A stretch of DNA of 41,067 nucleotides from RGIG9041 sp045593905 (GTDB lineage Bacteria > Bacillota > Clostridia > Oscillospirales > QAKW01), in NCBI GenBank assembly GCA_045593905.1, contig JAZNXL010000071.1, positions 1 to 41,067 of the forward strand. Reading direction: 5' to 3'. This document shows positions 25,401 through 33,980 of this stretch, one piece after another (the first letter of the stretch is position 1; each line of letters begins with the position of its first letter). The translations under genes and the position numbers were made by a program. The notes beneath the pieces are model-generated. The model saw nothing but the letters and a program-made list of their open reading frames with translations, made no database searches and had not been told where the DNA came from.

Positions 25401-25802
25401 CGCAATAATACCTTTAGAATGGGCTTTTAAAAACTCTAAATCGGTTCTTGGTTTATAATAAAAACCATTTATAAAAGCGTCCGAAACTATTTTTAAAAGA
25501 TTGTTATATCCCTCGTTATCTTTTGCAAGTAAAACAAGATGGTTATTGTTAAAATCTTCGGCACGGAACTTGCTTTTTCTGTCGTCAGCGGCAACATAAA
25601 CCTCACAACCAATAATCGGCTTAATGCCTTTTTTAATGGCTTTTTTATAAAACTCCGCAACACCGTACATATTGCCGTGGTCAGTAATTGCAAGTGCAGG
25701 TTGGCCAAGGCTTATTGCCTTGTCAATAAGCTTGTCCATTCTTGCAGCACCATCTAAAAGGCTATATTCAGTATGCACATGTAAATGTACAAATTGTTCC
25801 AT
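22413..25802 (-). CDS. dnaE: DNA polymerase III subunit alpha, DnaE
   Basis: The 1129-residue C-family polymerase begins with a PHP domain (HLHVHTEYSLLDG, ITDHGNMYG). The polymerase active site has MPDIDIDFC at about 392-400 with D394/D396, and a third aspartate in KVDLLGLRNI. GVGPGRGS-type text (PVGPGRGSATGSLVSY), PRHASTHAAGVVI, FQLENGGMR and EFARYGFNKSHAAGYA are present. The C-terminal part has a helix-hairpin-helix, a QVSFF clamp-binding motif and an OB fold (LFGVVDTVKLV...). In Firmicutes DnaE extends RNA primers before hand-off to PolC. It shares one base with whiA (TAATG). Confidence 0.97.
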   Translation of the reverse strand: MEQFVHLHVHTEYSLLDGAARMDKLIDKAISLGQPALAITDHGNMYGVAEFYKKAIKKGIKPIIGCEVYVAADDRKSKFRAEDFNNNHLVLLAKDNEGYNNLLKIVSDAFINGFYYKPRTDLEFLKAHSKGIIALSGCFAGLVQKYILIDDLVTAQKTALQLKEIFGDDFYLELQNHFTDNDKKVIDGILSISNNTGIPIVATNDVHYIEKHDSFLQKVLLCIGMNKTLTQENPLSFDTEEFYLKSQKEMELLFPEAPEAISNAFKIAEKCNVQLDFDSLHLPKFKTPQNIDSFEYLYKKCHDGLIKRYGDEAHLERLEYELETIRKMNFVDYFLIVSDFVNYAKNNEIPVGPGRGSATGSLVSYCLGITDIDPMRFGLIFERFLNPGRVSMPDIDIDFCIERRNEVLTYLIARYGINSVTQIITFGTLAARAAVRDVGRVLSVPFSTVESIVKHFSSNVGVTISSVLESDKDLKAQYDTNDEVKKLLDTAMAVEGFPRHASTHAAGVVITNGPVSDYVPLAKNDDVIVTQYQKNEVEQLGLLKVDLLGLRNITVIDKTVKLIKQSQGDFCIENVADDDLATYSLLSSGNTLGVFQLENGGMRKLLVGLKPNCIDDIIVAISLHRPGPMESIPKYLENRKYPEKIKYITPKLEPILKNTFGCIVYQEQVMQIARELAGYTYEHADILRAAMSKKKADIMQNERELFIGGCKQNGISQDVATAVFNQMSEFARYGFNKSHAAGYALIAYRTAYLKTNYPYEFMASLLSSVMFNTDKTKEYINECQRIGVKVCSPDINKSCAEFTCCDNVVYYGLAAIKNVGKKLAVSIENERRINGMFKDFTDFVYRIPSGDITRRGLENMITSGCFDCFGFSRRHLLSVYDRVLNNAAIAKNEFDTNQVSFFDEDEPDFEVDFFKNPLPEFELSKKLLFEKESLGLYISDSPLKKFKPVYDSGNYAVISDFEKFSDEQRVKLFGVVDTVKLVKTKQQRTMAYVKIEDISGYIDVIFFPKQYDQYRSFLNTGDCIEVGGMFSKKDEETLQFVCNFANFPLASEILEQYQKLYINFRSQNSIEYDRTIGLLRQFPGKNICIFHFSDTNKTVSTAKKIGVTLDNALIRELKILLGDKNIVIK

Positions 25803-26698
25803 TAGTTTTCTCCGATTGTCTGTGAAATCTCAATTAATTTTTTAAGTCTTCTGTTAAGACCTGAACGGCTAAAAGCGTTACCTGACAAGGCAACAAGTTC
25901 GTTTAACGATTTATCAGGGTTATCAACTCTTAATTTAGCAATTTGTTTTAGGTCACTGTCAAGCGAATCAAGACCTATATTTTTTTGAATAATTTCAATT
26001 GCCTTTACCTGTTCAACTGATTTATTTAGTGTTTTTTCAATATTATGTAATTTTGTGTTAGATACCCTGTTTGAATAGTTGCGCATTTCTTTATATATTT
26101 TAGCATCCATAAACGAAAAAGCAGCACTGTTGGCTCCAATCGAACACAAAAAACGCTCAATGCTTTCGCTTTCTTTCATATACACAACGTAATTAGATTT
26201 TCTGACGATGGTTTTTGCATTAAAATTTAAATCGTTTAAAAGTTTGTTGAGGTTTTTTGCAAGTGTGTAATACGGCGTAGAAATTTCAAAGTGATAGCGA
26301 GAGCTCGGGTTTGAAACATACCCTGCCGCCAAAAACGCACCCTTTAAAAACGCAAATTTACAACAGGTATTTTCAGTTATAACAGCACTTATTTTATGGT
26401 CAATTGTATTGTTAACACGTATAAAAAACTTGTCATAAATCTTTTCAAGTCTTTCACCGTCGACATAAGCATAATACGAGTTTAAATTTTCATCAATTGA
26501 AAAGTTAACCTTACAAACCTGATTAGAAAGCTGATTTAACAAGTTAATTGCTACAACATTTTCGGTAGTTAGCTTTAAAATGTCGTTAGATACAGTCTGG
26601 GCAAACAAAATCAGCCCGTAAAGTAAAGCATCTTTACAGCAATTATTTTTGATTTTCGACTCACATATCTCGTATTTTGTATCAGAAGAAAACGACAT
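25802..26698 (-). CDS. whiA: WhiA-family DNA-binding regulator
   Basis: The 298-residue protein has an N-terminal LAGLIDADG-like domain (for example CCKFAFLKGAFLAAGYVSNPSSRYHFEI and the YVVYMKESESIERFL segment) and a C-terminal helix-turn-helix ending LNELVALSGNAFSRSGLNRRLKKL. Streptomyces WhiA is a sporulation regulator; in Firmicutes it affects chromosome segregation and division, with targets poorly defined. It normally sits in rapZ-gluP-whiA clusters after murB, but rapZ is absent here. It follows murB by 13 bases. Confidence 0.93.
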   Translation of the reverse strand: MSFSSDTKYEICESKIKNNCCKDALLYGLILFAQTVSNDILKLTTENVVAINLLNQLSNQVCKVNFSIDENLNSYYAYVDGERLEKIYDKFFIRVNNTIDHKISAVITENTCCKFAFLKGAFLAAGYVSNPSSRYHFEISTPYYTLAKNLNKLLNDLNFNAKTIVRKSNYVVYMKESESIERFLCSIGANSAAFSFMDAKIYKEMRNYSNRVSNTKLHNIEKTLNKSVEQVKAIEIIQKNIGLDSLDSDLKQIAKLRVDNPDKSLNELVALSGNAFSRSGLNRRLKKLIEISQTIGEN

Positions 26699-26711
26699 AA
26701 TTAAATCTCAC

Positions 26712-27602
26712 TTAATCTTGAATATATTTTAATTCACATTCGAGCTCAACATTAAAGTTTTTATAAACAGTATCTTTAATAAAATCAATTAACAAAAGAA
26801 CGTCTTTTGCTGTAGCGTCACCTTTGTTAATAATAAAACCACAATGCTTTTCGCTTACCTGCGCACCACCAATAGAATAGCCTCTAAGGTTGCTATCTTG
26901 AATTAGCTTGCCTGCAAAATAACCATCAGGTCGTTTAAAAACAGAGCCTGCACTTGGAAATTCGAGCGGTTGTTTCGTTTTTCTTGCAGTTTGATATTCG
27001 TTAATTAAATCTAATGATTTATTAATATCACCTTTTTGCAATTTAACAGTAACAGAGGTAATAATATAATTTTTATTGCTAAAAAACGAATGCCTATATG
27101 AAAAATCTAAACCATTGTTATCAATAACACAAACGTTACCACTTTCGTCAACATACTCGACGCTTGAAACAACTTGTTTCATTTCGCCGCCGTAAGCACC
27201 GGCGTTCATATACACAGCACCGCCAATACTACCGGGGATACCATATGAAAATTCCATTCCTGAGTAACCGCTATCGACACAGGTTTTAGATGCTTTTGCA
27301 AGCATCACACCTGCGCCAAATTCATAGCCGTCAGTAACTTTGTTAATGTGATTAATTTTATCTGTTTTAATAATAAGCTTTTTAATGCCAGAGTCACAAA
27401 ACAAAACATTTGAACATTTACCAAATGTTAAGTATTTGATGTTTGACTGGTTACAAAATACAACAATTTGCGAGACTTCTCTCGCGCTCTTTGGGTAGCA
27501 AATAATTTTTGCCTCGCCGCCGATTTTAAAGCTTGAAATATCTTTTAGGCTTATATTTTGTGCGTATTCAATGTTGTTTTGTTCAAAAAAACTTTTAAGC
27601 AT
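26712..27602 (-). CDS. murB: UDP-N-acetylenolpyruvoylglucosamine reductase MurB
   Basis: The 296-residue flavoenzyme makes UDP-MurNAc for peptidoglycan, using FAD and NADPH. FAD-binding hallmarks are SSFKIGGEAKIICYPKS, FGKCSNVLF, GMEFSYGIPGSIGGAVYMNAGAYGGEMK. The C-terminal part has FPSAGSVFKRPDGYFAGKLI, where the serine is the expected proton donor, then KHCGFIINKGDATAKDV. The lack of the type I insertion and the short length fit the Gram-positive type II class. It starts 15 bases after polC with a GGAG site. Confidence 0.96.
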   Translation of the reverse strand: MLKSFFEQNNIEYAQNISLKDISSFKIGGEAKIICYPKSAREVSQIVVFCNQSNIKYLTFGKCSNVLFCDSGIKKLIIKTDKINHINKVTDGYEFGAGVMLAKASKTCVDSGYSGMEFSYGIPGSIGGAVYMNAGAYGGEMKQVVSSVEYVDESGNVCVIDNNGLDFSYRHSFFSNKNYIITSVTVKLQKGDINKSLDLINEYQTARKTKQPLEFPSAGSVFKRPDGYFAGKLIQDSNLRGYSIGGAQVSEKHCGFIINKGDATAKDVLLLIDFIKDTVYKNFNVELECELKYIQD

Positions 27603-27617
27603 TAAAAAACTCCATAA

Positions 27618-30600
27618 TTAAAATAATGATAATTGGCTTGTTCTTGGAATGTCACCAAAAACACCGGCTTCGTTAAACATATCAACAACGGTGCCAGAAA
27701 CACCTGTTCTTGACCTGAACTCTTCTTGAGAGATGTATGGTCCGCCGCTTCTTGCATTTTCGATACTTTCAGCCGCAGTCTCACCGACACCGCTAAATAC
27801 CGAGAACGGCATACGAATTTTTCCGTCTTCGATTACAAAGTCGTGCGCCTTTGATTTATATACATCAACAGGTAAAAATTCAATACCTCGAGCAAGTGCT
27901 TCAATTACAATCTGATATGTAGTAACAACTTCAGCGTCTTTTTGTTTAAGTTTACCTTGTGACTGAAGGTTTTTGATAATATCTTGAAGATGATTTTTGC
28001 CTTGCATAACATCAACAGCATTAAAACCGTCGGGTCGCACGCTGAAATAAACAGTATAAAACTCGAGCGGTCGGTTGATTTTATACCAACCAAGACGCAT
28101 TGCCGAAATAACGTATGCAGCTGCGTGGGCTTTGGGGAACATATACTTAATTTTCATACAAGAATCAATATACCAATCGGGTACATTGTGGTCTTTCATT
28201 TCTTGTATCATTTCGTCGGTAAGCTGTTTTGTAGCTTTACCCTTACGTACAATCTCCATAATCTTAAATGCAAGACCTTTATCAAGACCCTTGTGTATAA
28301 GATAAACCATAATATTGTCACGTGTACCGATAACATCGGCGATTGTACAAGTTTTATTTTTAATAAGCTCTTGAGCATTGCCTATCCAAACGTCAGTACC
28401 GTGTGAAAGACCCGAAATTTGCAAAAGCTCTGAGAAGTTTTTGGGACGGGCTTCAACCATCATCTGACGAACAAAGCCTGTTCCCATTTCAGGGAGCGCT
28501 AATGTACCGGTGTCACAATTAATATCAGAAGGTGTAACACCAAGTTTTTCAGGACTTGTTAAAAGGCTGTAAACCTCTTTGTCGTTCATTGGAATATCTT
28601 CAAACTTAACGTCTTGTATATCGTTTAAGTATTTAAGCATAGTCGGCACGTCGTGGCCGAGAATATCAAGTTTTAAGATAGTATCGTGAAGCGAATGGAA
28701 GTCGAAGTGAGTGGTTAAAATATCGCTGTTCTGGTCATCGGCAGGATGCTGAACAGGACAAAAATCGTAAACACTGTATTTTTTAGGTATAACAACCATA
28801 CCTCCGGGATGCTGACCTGTGGTACGCTTTATACCAACGCAACCCTCAATAAGTCGTTGAATTTCAGCCTTATTACAAATAACACCTTTAGCTTCCAGGT
28901 ACTTTTTTACAAAACCGTATGCGGTCTTATCAGCAAGTGTACCAATGGTACCCGCTTTGAATACATAACCCTCGCCGAAAAGTTCTTCAACATATTTATG
29001 CGCTTTTGCCTGATAAATACCCGAGAAGTTAAGGTCGATATCAGGAACTTTATCGCCTTTGAAGCCAAGAAAGGTTTCAAAAGGAATATCGTGACCGTCT
29101 GTTTTTAAGCGTGTTCCGCAAACAGGACAGTCTTTATCATCGAGGTCAAAGCCAGAGCCAACTGAGCCATCGTGGAAAAACTCGCTATATTGACATTTTG
29201 GGCATAAATAGTGTGGTGCAAGTGGGTTAACCTCAGAAATACCTACCATTGAGGCAACAAATGACGAACCAACCGAACCACGCGAACCAACCGAAAAGCC
29301 ATCATCATTTGACTTTTTAACAAGCTTTTGAGCAATCATATACATAACAGAATATCCATTGTTTATGATAGAGTCAAGCTCACGCTCTAAACGCTCTTTT
29401 ACATATTCGGGAATAGGGTCACCATAGCGTTCTTTACAAGTTTTTATAGCAATATCCCTGAGTTCTTGTTCACATCCCTCGAGTTCGGGCGCGTGCATTC
29501 CGTCGGGAATAGGAACAATTTCTTCAATCTGTTCAGCTATTAAAATAGTATCTTCAACAACAACTTTTTTAGCAAGTTCAGGTGATAAATACGAGAACTC
29601 TTTTAACATTTCATCGGTTGTTCTAAAATATAACGGCGGCTGAATATCGGCATCACTAAAGCCTTGGCCTGCCATAAGTATGCGCCTAAAGCACTCGTCC
29701 TCTTTATTAAGAAAATGAACGTCACCGGTGGCAACTACAGGCTTTGAAAGCTTACGAGCAAAATCAATAATATCAATATTAATTTGTCTTAAAGCCTCTT
29801 CACTTGTTACGTACTGTTCACGCAACAAATGCATATTATTGCCAATAGGCTGAACTTCGAGATAATCGTAGAAATTTGCAATTGCAAGACAGTCAGATTT
29901 ACTCTTGTTTTCAAGAATAGCTCTGTAAAGTTCACCCGCTTCACACGCGCTGCCAACAAGCAGTCCCTCACGGTACGCAGCGATTTCGCTCTTAAACATA
30001 AGCGGTTTTCTATAAAAGTGGTCTATCTCAGAAAAAGTAACTAACTGATACAAATTTTTAAGACCTGTTTTGTTTTTAACAAGTAAAATTACGTGGTAAC
30101 GTTTGGCATCTTTTGATTTGTAATCAAAATTATCAATTTTATACGCAGCACCAGAGGTTTTAACAACACCTTTATTAAGTAATACCTCAAAAATGCGCGA
30201 AAGCATTATGGCGTCATCAATGGCTCTATGATGGTTGAATTCATTAAAGCCTAAATGCTCGGCAACAATATTAAGTTTAACTTTTTGAAGTTCAGGAAAA
30301 GCGGTTTTGCATAAAACAACTGTATCAATGCTTCTATAAGCAAACTTAACACCACAGCCAATACAAGCTTGGTCAATAAATGAGCAGTCAAATCTTGCGT
30401 TGTGTGCTACAAGTGTTGGATAATTACCGCAAAAATTAATAAAGTCAGCAAGCGCCTGTTCAATAACAGGTGCATCTTTTACCATTTCATTAGTTATGCC
30501 TGTAAGCTGAGTGATTTCGGTAGGAATAGGTATTTGCGGGTTAACAAATGTTTGAAATTTTTCTATTACTTTACCGCCACGTACTTTACAGGCACCGATT

Positions 30601-31898
30601 TCGGTAATTTTTTCAGTTTTGGCATTAAGCCCCGTAGTTTCAAGGTCAAATACAATATACTCGTCATAAAGGCAGTCGTCTACAAGATAGCCCTCAACAC
30701 CATATATCATTTTAATGCCATTTGCTTTTGCGGCAGACTGCGCAGCAGGATAAGCCTGTAAAACACCATGGTCGGTAATAGCTATAGCTTTATGTCCCCA
30801 AGCTGCTGCGGTTTTTACAAAATCGCCAATATCGTTGGTAGCGTCCATTGCCGACATATTAGTATGTAAATGGAGTTCAACACGCTTGGTTTCGCATAAA
30901 TCTTTCTTTTCAACCTGCTTTGCAGGTGCTATAGCCTTGCAGTTTAAAACATAATCTTCTTCATACTTATCGTAAGCAATGTCGCCGCTAACTGCAATGC
31001 ACTTACCTGCTTTTAAATTGCCAGTAACCTCATCAGCCTTTTCTAAAGGCAAAGTCATTTTTGCAATTATTGAGTTAGTAGTATCGTAAATGTAAATAAA
31101 GCATCTTAAACTTTTTTTATCAAAAGTCGGCTTTGAATCAAACTTAAATATTTTACCAACAACAGTAACGTTAGGTACGTATGATTCCCCTACTTCATTT
31201 AAAAGAATAAAGTTAGAACTTATTTTATTACCTAAAATTAAGTTTTCGGTATCAACCTTGAACGGAGTTGTAACCTCAAGTGGACCGCTCGAAGACCTTC
31301 TTCTGAATTTGTTTTCAGGATTAAAGTTATTATCTTTTGGTTTAGATTGCTCGCTTTTTTGAGGTGGCGGAATAATAGCACTGTCAACGGTATAAAAATT
31401 AGAATTAGGCATTTCTACAACGCAATTACTCTCGTCAAATTCAACATTATAACTAGTGCCAAATTGAGCGCAAATAACATCAGAAATAGATGCATTAACT
31501 CTCATAGAATTTAACATATCAATGCCGCCGTGTGTTAGGCAAACAGTTATTCCACCGTTTAGAAAAGTAATTTTAGAATCATTTAAAAAACCGTTAGCAC
31601 CTGGGTTTATAACCCTTACATAGCTTACAATGTCTTTCCAATATTCTGTCGAAAATTCTATATTACAAAAGCTATGATTTACTTCAAACGAAGATAAATT
31701 ATAACTTTTTTCTACGTCCTTAATAAATTTATTTAACGCAACAAAGTTGACATAACTTTTAAAGATTATGTCAACTTTAAGCTTTCTATATTCAGTATTT
31801 GCTGCAACCCTTGTAACAACAGCGTCTTCAAATAGCTTAATTTGAGCTTCGTCAAAGTTACAACGGTTAAACAGCGCGAGTAGTTTCTTTTCAGCCAT
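27618..31898 (-). CDS. polC: DNA polymerase III PolC (Gram-positive type alpha with exonuclease)
   Basis: This 1426-residue replicase has an N-terminal domain, an OB fold (about 220-330) and a PHP domain (HLHTNMSAMDA from 343) split by a DEDDh proofreading exonuclease. The exonuclease shows VFDLETTG (D418, E420), VAHNARFDCSFID and HRAIDDAIMLSRIF. The polymerase module has zinc-finger cysteines (CPKC, CPVC), PDIDLNFSG, TGQHPGGMVV, HDVPTMLKYL and GLSHGTDVW. It ends in SQLSLF, a clamp-binding motif. The insertion of the exonuclease in PHP is diagnostic of PolC. It lies eight bases after ispG, in its usual Clostridial place. Confidence 0.98.
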   Translation of the reverse strand: MAEKKLLALFNRCNFDEAQIKLFEDAVVTRVAANTEYRKLKVDIIFKSYVNFVALNKFIKDVEKSYNLSSFEVNHSFCNIEFSTEYWKDIVSYVRVINPGANGFLNDSKITFLNGGITVCLTHGGIDMLNSMRVNASISDVICAQFGTSYNVEFDESNCVVEMPNSNFYTVDSAIIPPPQKSEQSKPKDNNFNPENKFRRRSSSGPLEVTTPFKVDTENLILGNKISSNFILLNEVGESYVPNVTVVGKIFKFDSKPTFDKKSLRCFIYIYDTTNSIIAKMTLPLEKADEVTGNLKAGKCIAVSGDIAYDKYEEDYVLNCKAIAPAKQVEKKDLCETKRVELHLHTNMSAMDATNDIGDFVKTAAAWGHKAIAITDHGVLQAYPAAQSAAKANGIKMIYGVEGYLVDDCLYDEYIVFDLETTGLNAKTEKITEIGACKVRGGKVIEKFQTFVNPQIPIPTEITQLTGITNEMVKDAPVIEQALADFINFCGNYPTLVAHNARFDCSFIDQACIGCGVKFAYRSIDTVVLCKTAFPELQKVKLNIVAEHLGFNEFNHHRAIDDAIMLSRIFEVLLNKGVVKTSGAAYKIDNFDYKSKDAKRYHVILLVKNKTGLKNLYQLVTFSEIDHFYRKPLMFKSEIAAYREGLLVGSACEAGELYRAILENKSKSDCLAIANFYDYLEVQPIGNNMHLLREQYVTSEEALRQINIDIIDFARKLSKPVVATGDVHFLNKEDECFRRILMAGQGFSDADIQPPLYFRTTDEMLKEFSYLSPELAKKVVVEDTILIAEQIEEIVPIPDGMHAPELEGCEQELRDIAIKTCKERYGDPIPEYVKERLERELDSIINNGYSVMYMIAQKLVKKSNDDGFSVGSRGSVGSSFVASMVGISEVNPLAPHYLCPKCQYSEFFHDGSVGSGFDLDDKDCPVCGTRLKTDGHDIPFETFLGFKGDKVPDIDLNFSGIYQAKAHKYVEELFGEGYVFKAGTIGTLADKTAYGFVKKYLEAKGVICNKAEIQRLIEGCVGIKRTTGQHPGGMVVIPKKYSVYDFCPVQHPADDQNSDILTTHFDFHSLHDTILKLDILGHDVPTMLKYLNDIQDVKFEDIPMNDKEVYSLLTSPEKLGVTPSDINCDTGTLALPEMGTGFVRQMMVEARPKNFSELLQISGLSHGTDVWIGNAQELIKNKTCTIADVIGTRDNIMVYLIHKGLDKGLAFKIMEIVRKGKATKQLTDEMIQEMKDHNVPDWYIDSCMKIKYMFPKAHAAAYVISAMRLGWYKINRPLEFYTVYFSVRPDGFNAVDVMQGKNHLQDIIKNLQSQGKLKQKDAEVVTTYQIVIEALARGIEFLPVDVYKSKAHDFVIEDGKIRMPFSVFSGVGETAAESIENARSGGPYISQEEFRSRTGVSGTVVDMFNEAGVFGDIPRTSQLSLF

Positions 31899-31906
31899 TT
31901 TACAAC

Positions 31907-32941
31907 CTATATTATTTCAATTTCTTTCATAAATTCATCGTAAAGATTTTCAAAAGGAACTTTTTTAAGTATTACGCCTTTTTTAAATATAAGTCCCTCG
32001 TCTTTACCGCCTGCAATACCAATATCGGCGTCCTTTGCCTCACCCGGACCATTAACGGCGCACCCCATAACAGCAACCTTTATATTTTTATTGCAGTTTT
32101 CAAGTGCATTTTCTATTTTGTTGGCAAGCGGTATTAAATCAATTTGACATCTCCCGCAAGTTGGGCAAGAAACAAAAGTAACACCGTTTTTTTGAAGTTC
32201 GAGAGCCTTTAAAATATCATAAGCAGCCTTTACTTCTTCAACAGGGTCATCGGTAAGAGAAACTCTTATTGTGTCGCCAATGCCATCACACAACAGCGAA
32301 CCAATACCGATAGCACTTTTTATGACGCCAAGTTTTTTTGTTCCCGCCTCGGTAACACCAAGGTGCAAAGGATAATCGCAAGTTTGTGAGAGTTTTCGAT
32401 AACCCTCAATCATTGTTGGTACGTTAGAAGATTTAATTGATATAACAATATCATCAAAATCAAACTTGTTTAAAAGCGATGTATGATACATAGCGCTCTC
32501 TACAAGTGCATCAGCAGTAGGAGCACCGTGTTTTTCAAGAATATTCTTTTCAAGTGAACCAGCGTTAACACCAATTCGAATTGGTATGTTGTGTAACCTA
32601 CAAGCATCAGCAACCGCTTTAACCTTGTAGTCATCACCAATGTTTCCGGGGTTTATTCTTATTTTATCAATACCTGCGCTAACGCACTCGAGCGCAAGTT
32701 TATAATCAAAATGAATGTCAGCCACAATAGGAACTGAAATATTGTTTTTTAAATAGTATACAGTATTTACCGACTCAAAATCAGGAATAGCAAGGCGGAT
32801 AATTTTACAACCTGCTTGTTCTAATGCCCTTGCCTGTAACAATGCAGCGTCATTGTCGTGACGCCTTGTTGAAAGCATTGATTGAACAATTATTTCTTTT
32901 TTATCACCAAGTGATAAATTTCCAACTCTTACTATTTTCAC
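31907..32941 (-). CDS. ispG: 4-hydroxy-3-methylbut-2-enyl-diphosphate synthase (IspG/GcpE)
   Basis: The 344-residue iron-sulfur enzyme performs the penultimate MEP-pathway step. The N-terminal TIM barrel has PIVADIHFDY and IRINPGNIGD. The cluster ligands are C259 and C262 (SCPTCGRC), C294 (VMGC) and E301 (NGPGEAKDADIGIAGG). Spacing matches the known C-C-C-E set. The start is a GTG at 32941 with AGGGG six bases upstream. The shorter two-domain form is as in most bacteria. It sits nine bases after rseP. Confidence 0.96.
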   Translation of the reverse strand: MKIVRVGNLSLGDKKEIIVQSMLSTRRHDNDAALLQARALEQAGCKIIRLAIPDFESVNTVYYLKNNISVPIVADIHFDYKLALECVSAGIDKIRINPGNIGDDYKVKAVADACRLHNIPIRIGVNAGSLEKNILEKHGAPTADALVESAMYHTSLLNKFDFDDIVISIKSSNVPTMIEGYRKLSQTCDYPLHLGVTEAGTKKLGVIKSAIGIGSLLCDGIGDTIRVSLTDDPVEEVKAAYDILKALELQKNGVTFVSCPTCGRCQIDLIPLANKIENALENCNKNIKVAVMGCAVNGPGEAKDADIGIAGGKDEGLIFKKGVILKKVPFENLYDEFMKEIEII

Positions 32942-32950
32942 TTTATACCC

Positions 32951-33979
32951 CTAGATTAATTTTATAATATCCTTAAACGATATAAGCAACATAAGTGACA
33001 GCAGCAAAATTAGTCCTACTGCATTTATTGCAGTTTCAATTTTTGGATTAAGCGGTTTGCGCCTTATAGCTTCTAATGCGAGAAGCACGATTCTTCCGCC
33101 GTCAAGCGCAGGAAATGGCAGTAAATTTACAATACCAAGGTTAATTGAAATTAAAGCTACCATCAACAAAAGCGAATCGAGTCCGTACTGAAGGCTTGAA
33201 CCTATGGCAGTTGTTGTACCTACAGGACCTGAAACCTGATTTAAATCAGCCGAACCTGTAAAAAGTGAACCAAAAAACGCATAAATCGATTTTGATATTG
33301 AAACTGTCCAGTCAAATGAATACTTAATAGAGTTTAAAAAGGAACGTTTTACGCCGTATACATAAAAATCAATAGTATAACACTTGCCTAACTGTTCATC
33401 GTCGACAACAGTAAACTCTACATCATTGATAACCTGTTTCTTGTTATCGCGAATAACAGTTACGTCTAATGGTTTTGTGCCGTTAGATGCAAGTGCATAA
33501 GATAAGTCGATATAGTTATCGATTTTATAATTATTGATTTTAGTAATTTTATCGTTAACTTTAAGCCCTGTTTCTGACGAAATTGCATTATCATCAAAGC
33601 GTGCAATAACATTTGTTGGCAACAGTGCGGTTTGCGAGTTTATTATACAAATTAAAATAAACCCTAAAAATATGTTCATTAAAGCACCGGTTACCAAAAT
33701 CAAAAAACGTTGCCAATGCGGCTTATTGTTAAATGAGTTTGGGTTATCTCCGCCGCCGTCTTCGCCATCCATTTGCACATAACCACCAATCGGCAGTGCT
33801 CTGACAGAATACAGCGTCTCTTGACCTTGCTTTTTAAATATAGCAGGACCCATACCGAGCGAAAACTCGTTAACTTTAACCTTACAAGCTTTTGCAACAA
33901 AAAAATGTCCTGCTTCGTGTGATAAAATTAAAATGCCAAAAACTAAAACAGTTACGGCAATGTTAATAACAATTTGCAT
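32951..33979 (-). CDS. rseP: Site-2 zinc metalloprotease RseP/RasP
   Basis: The 342-residue membrane protease has HEAGH at 21-25 inside the first helix and the third zinc ligand D293 in LLPFPALDGGRI. Between them is one PDZ domain (about 110-180: GLKVNDKITKINNYKIDNYIDL). Hydrophobic segments at about 5-25, 92-112, 265-287 and 318-337 give the usual topology. It cleaves within the membrane, acting on anti-sigma factors and signal-peptide remnants. It starts one base after the dxr stop. Confidence 0.95.
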   Translation of the reverse strand: MQIVINIAVTVLVFGILILSHEAGHFFVAKACKVKVNEFSLGMGPAIFKKQGQETLYSVRALPIGGYVQMDGEDGGGDNPNSFNNKPHWQRFLILVTGALMNIFLGFILICIINSQTALLPTNVIARFDDNAISSETGLKVNDKITKINNYKIDNYIDLSYALASNGTKPLDVTVIRDNKKQVINDVEFTVVDDEQLGKCYTIDFYVYGVKRSFLNSIKYSFDWTVSISKSIYAFFGSLFTGSADLNQVSGPVGTTTAIGSSLQYGLDSLLLMVALISINLGIVNLLPFPALDGGRIVLLALEAIRRKPLNPKIETAINAVGLILLLSLMLLISFKDIIKLI

Positions 33980-33980
33980 A

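Noticed and set aside
27984..28406. A 140-codon plus-strand frame inside polC
   Set aside because: PolC is intact and conserved here; no promoter or start signal supports a second gene.
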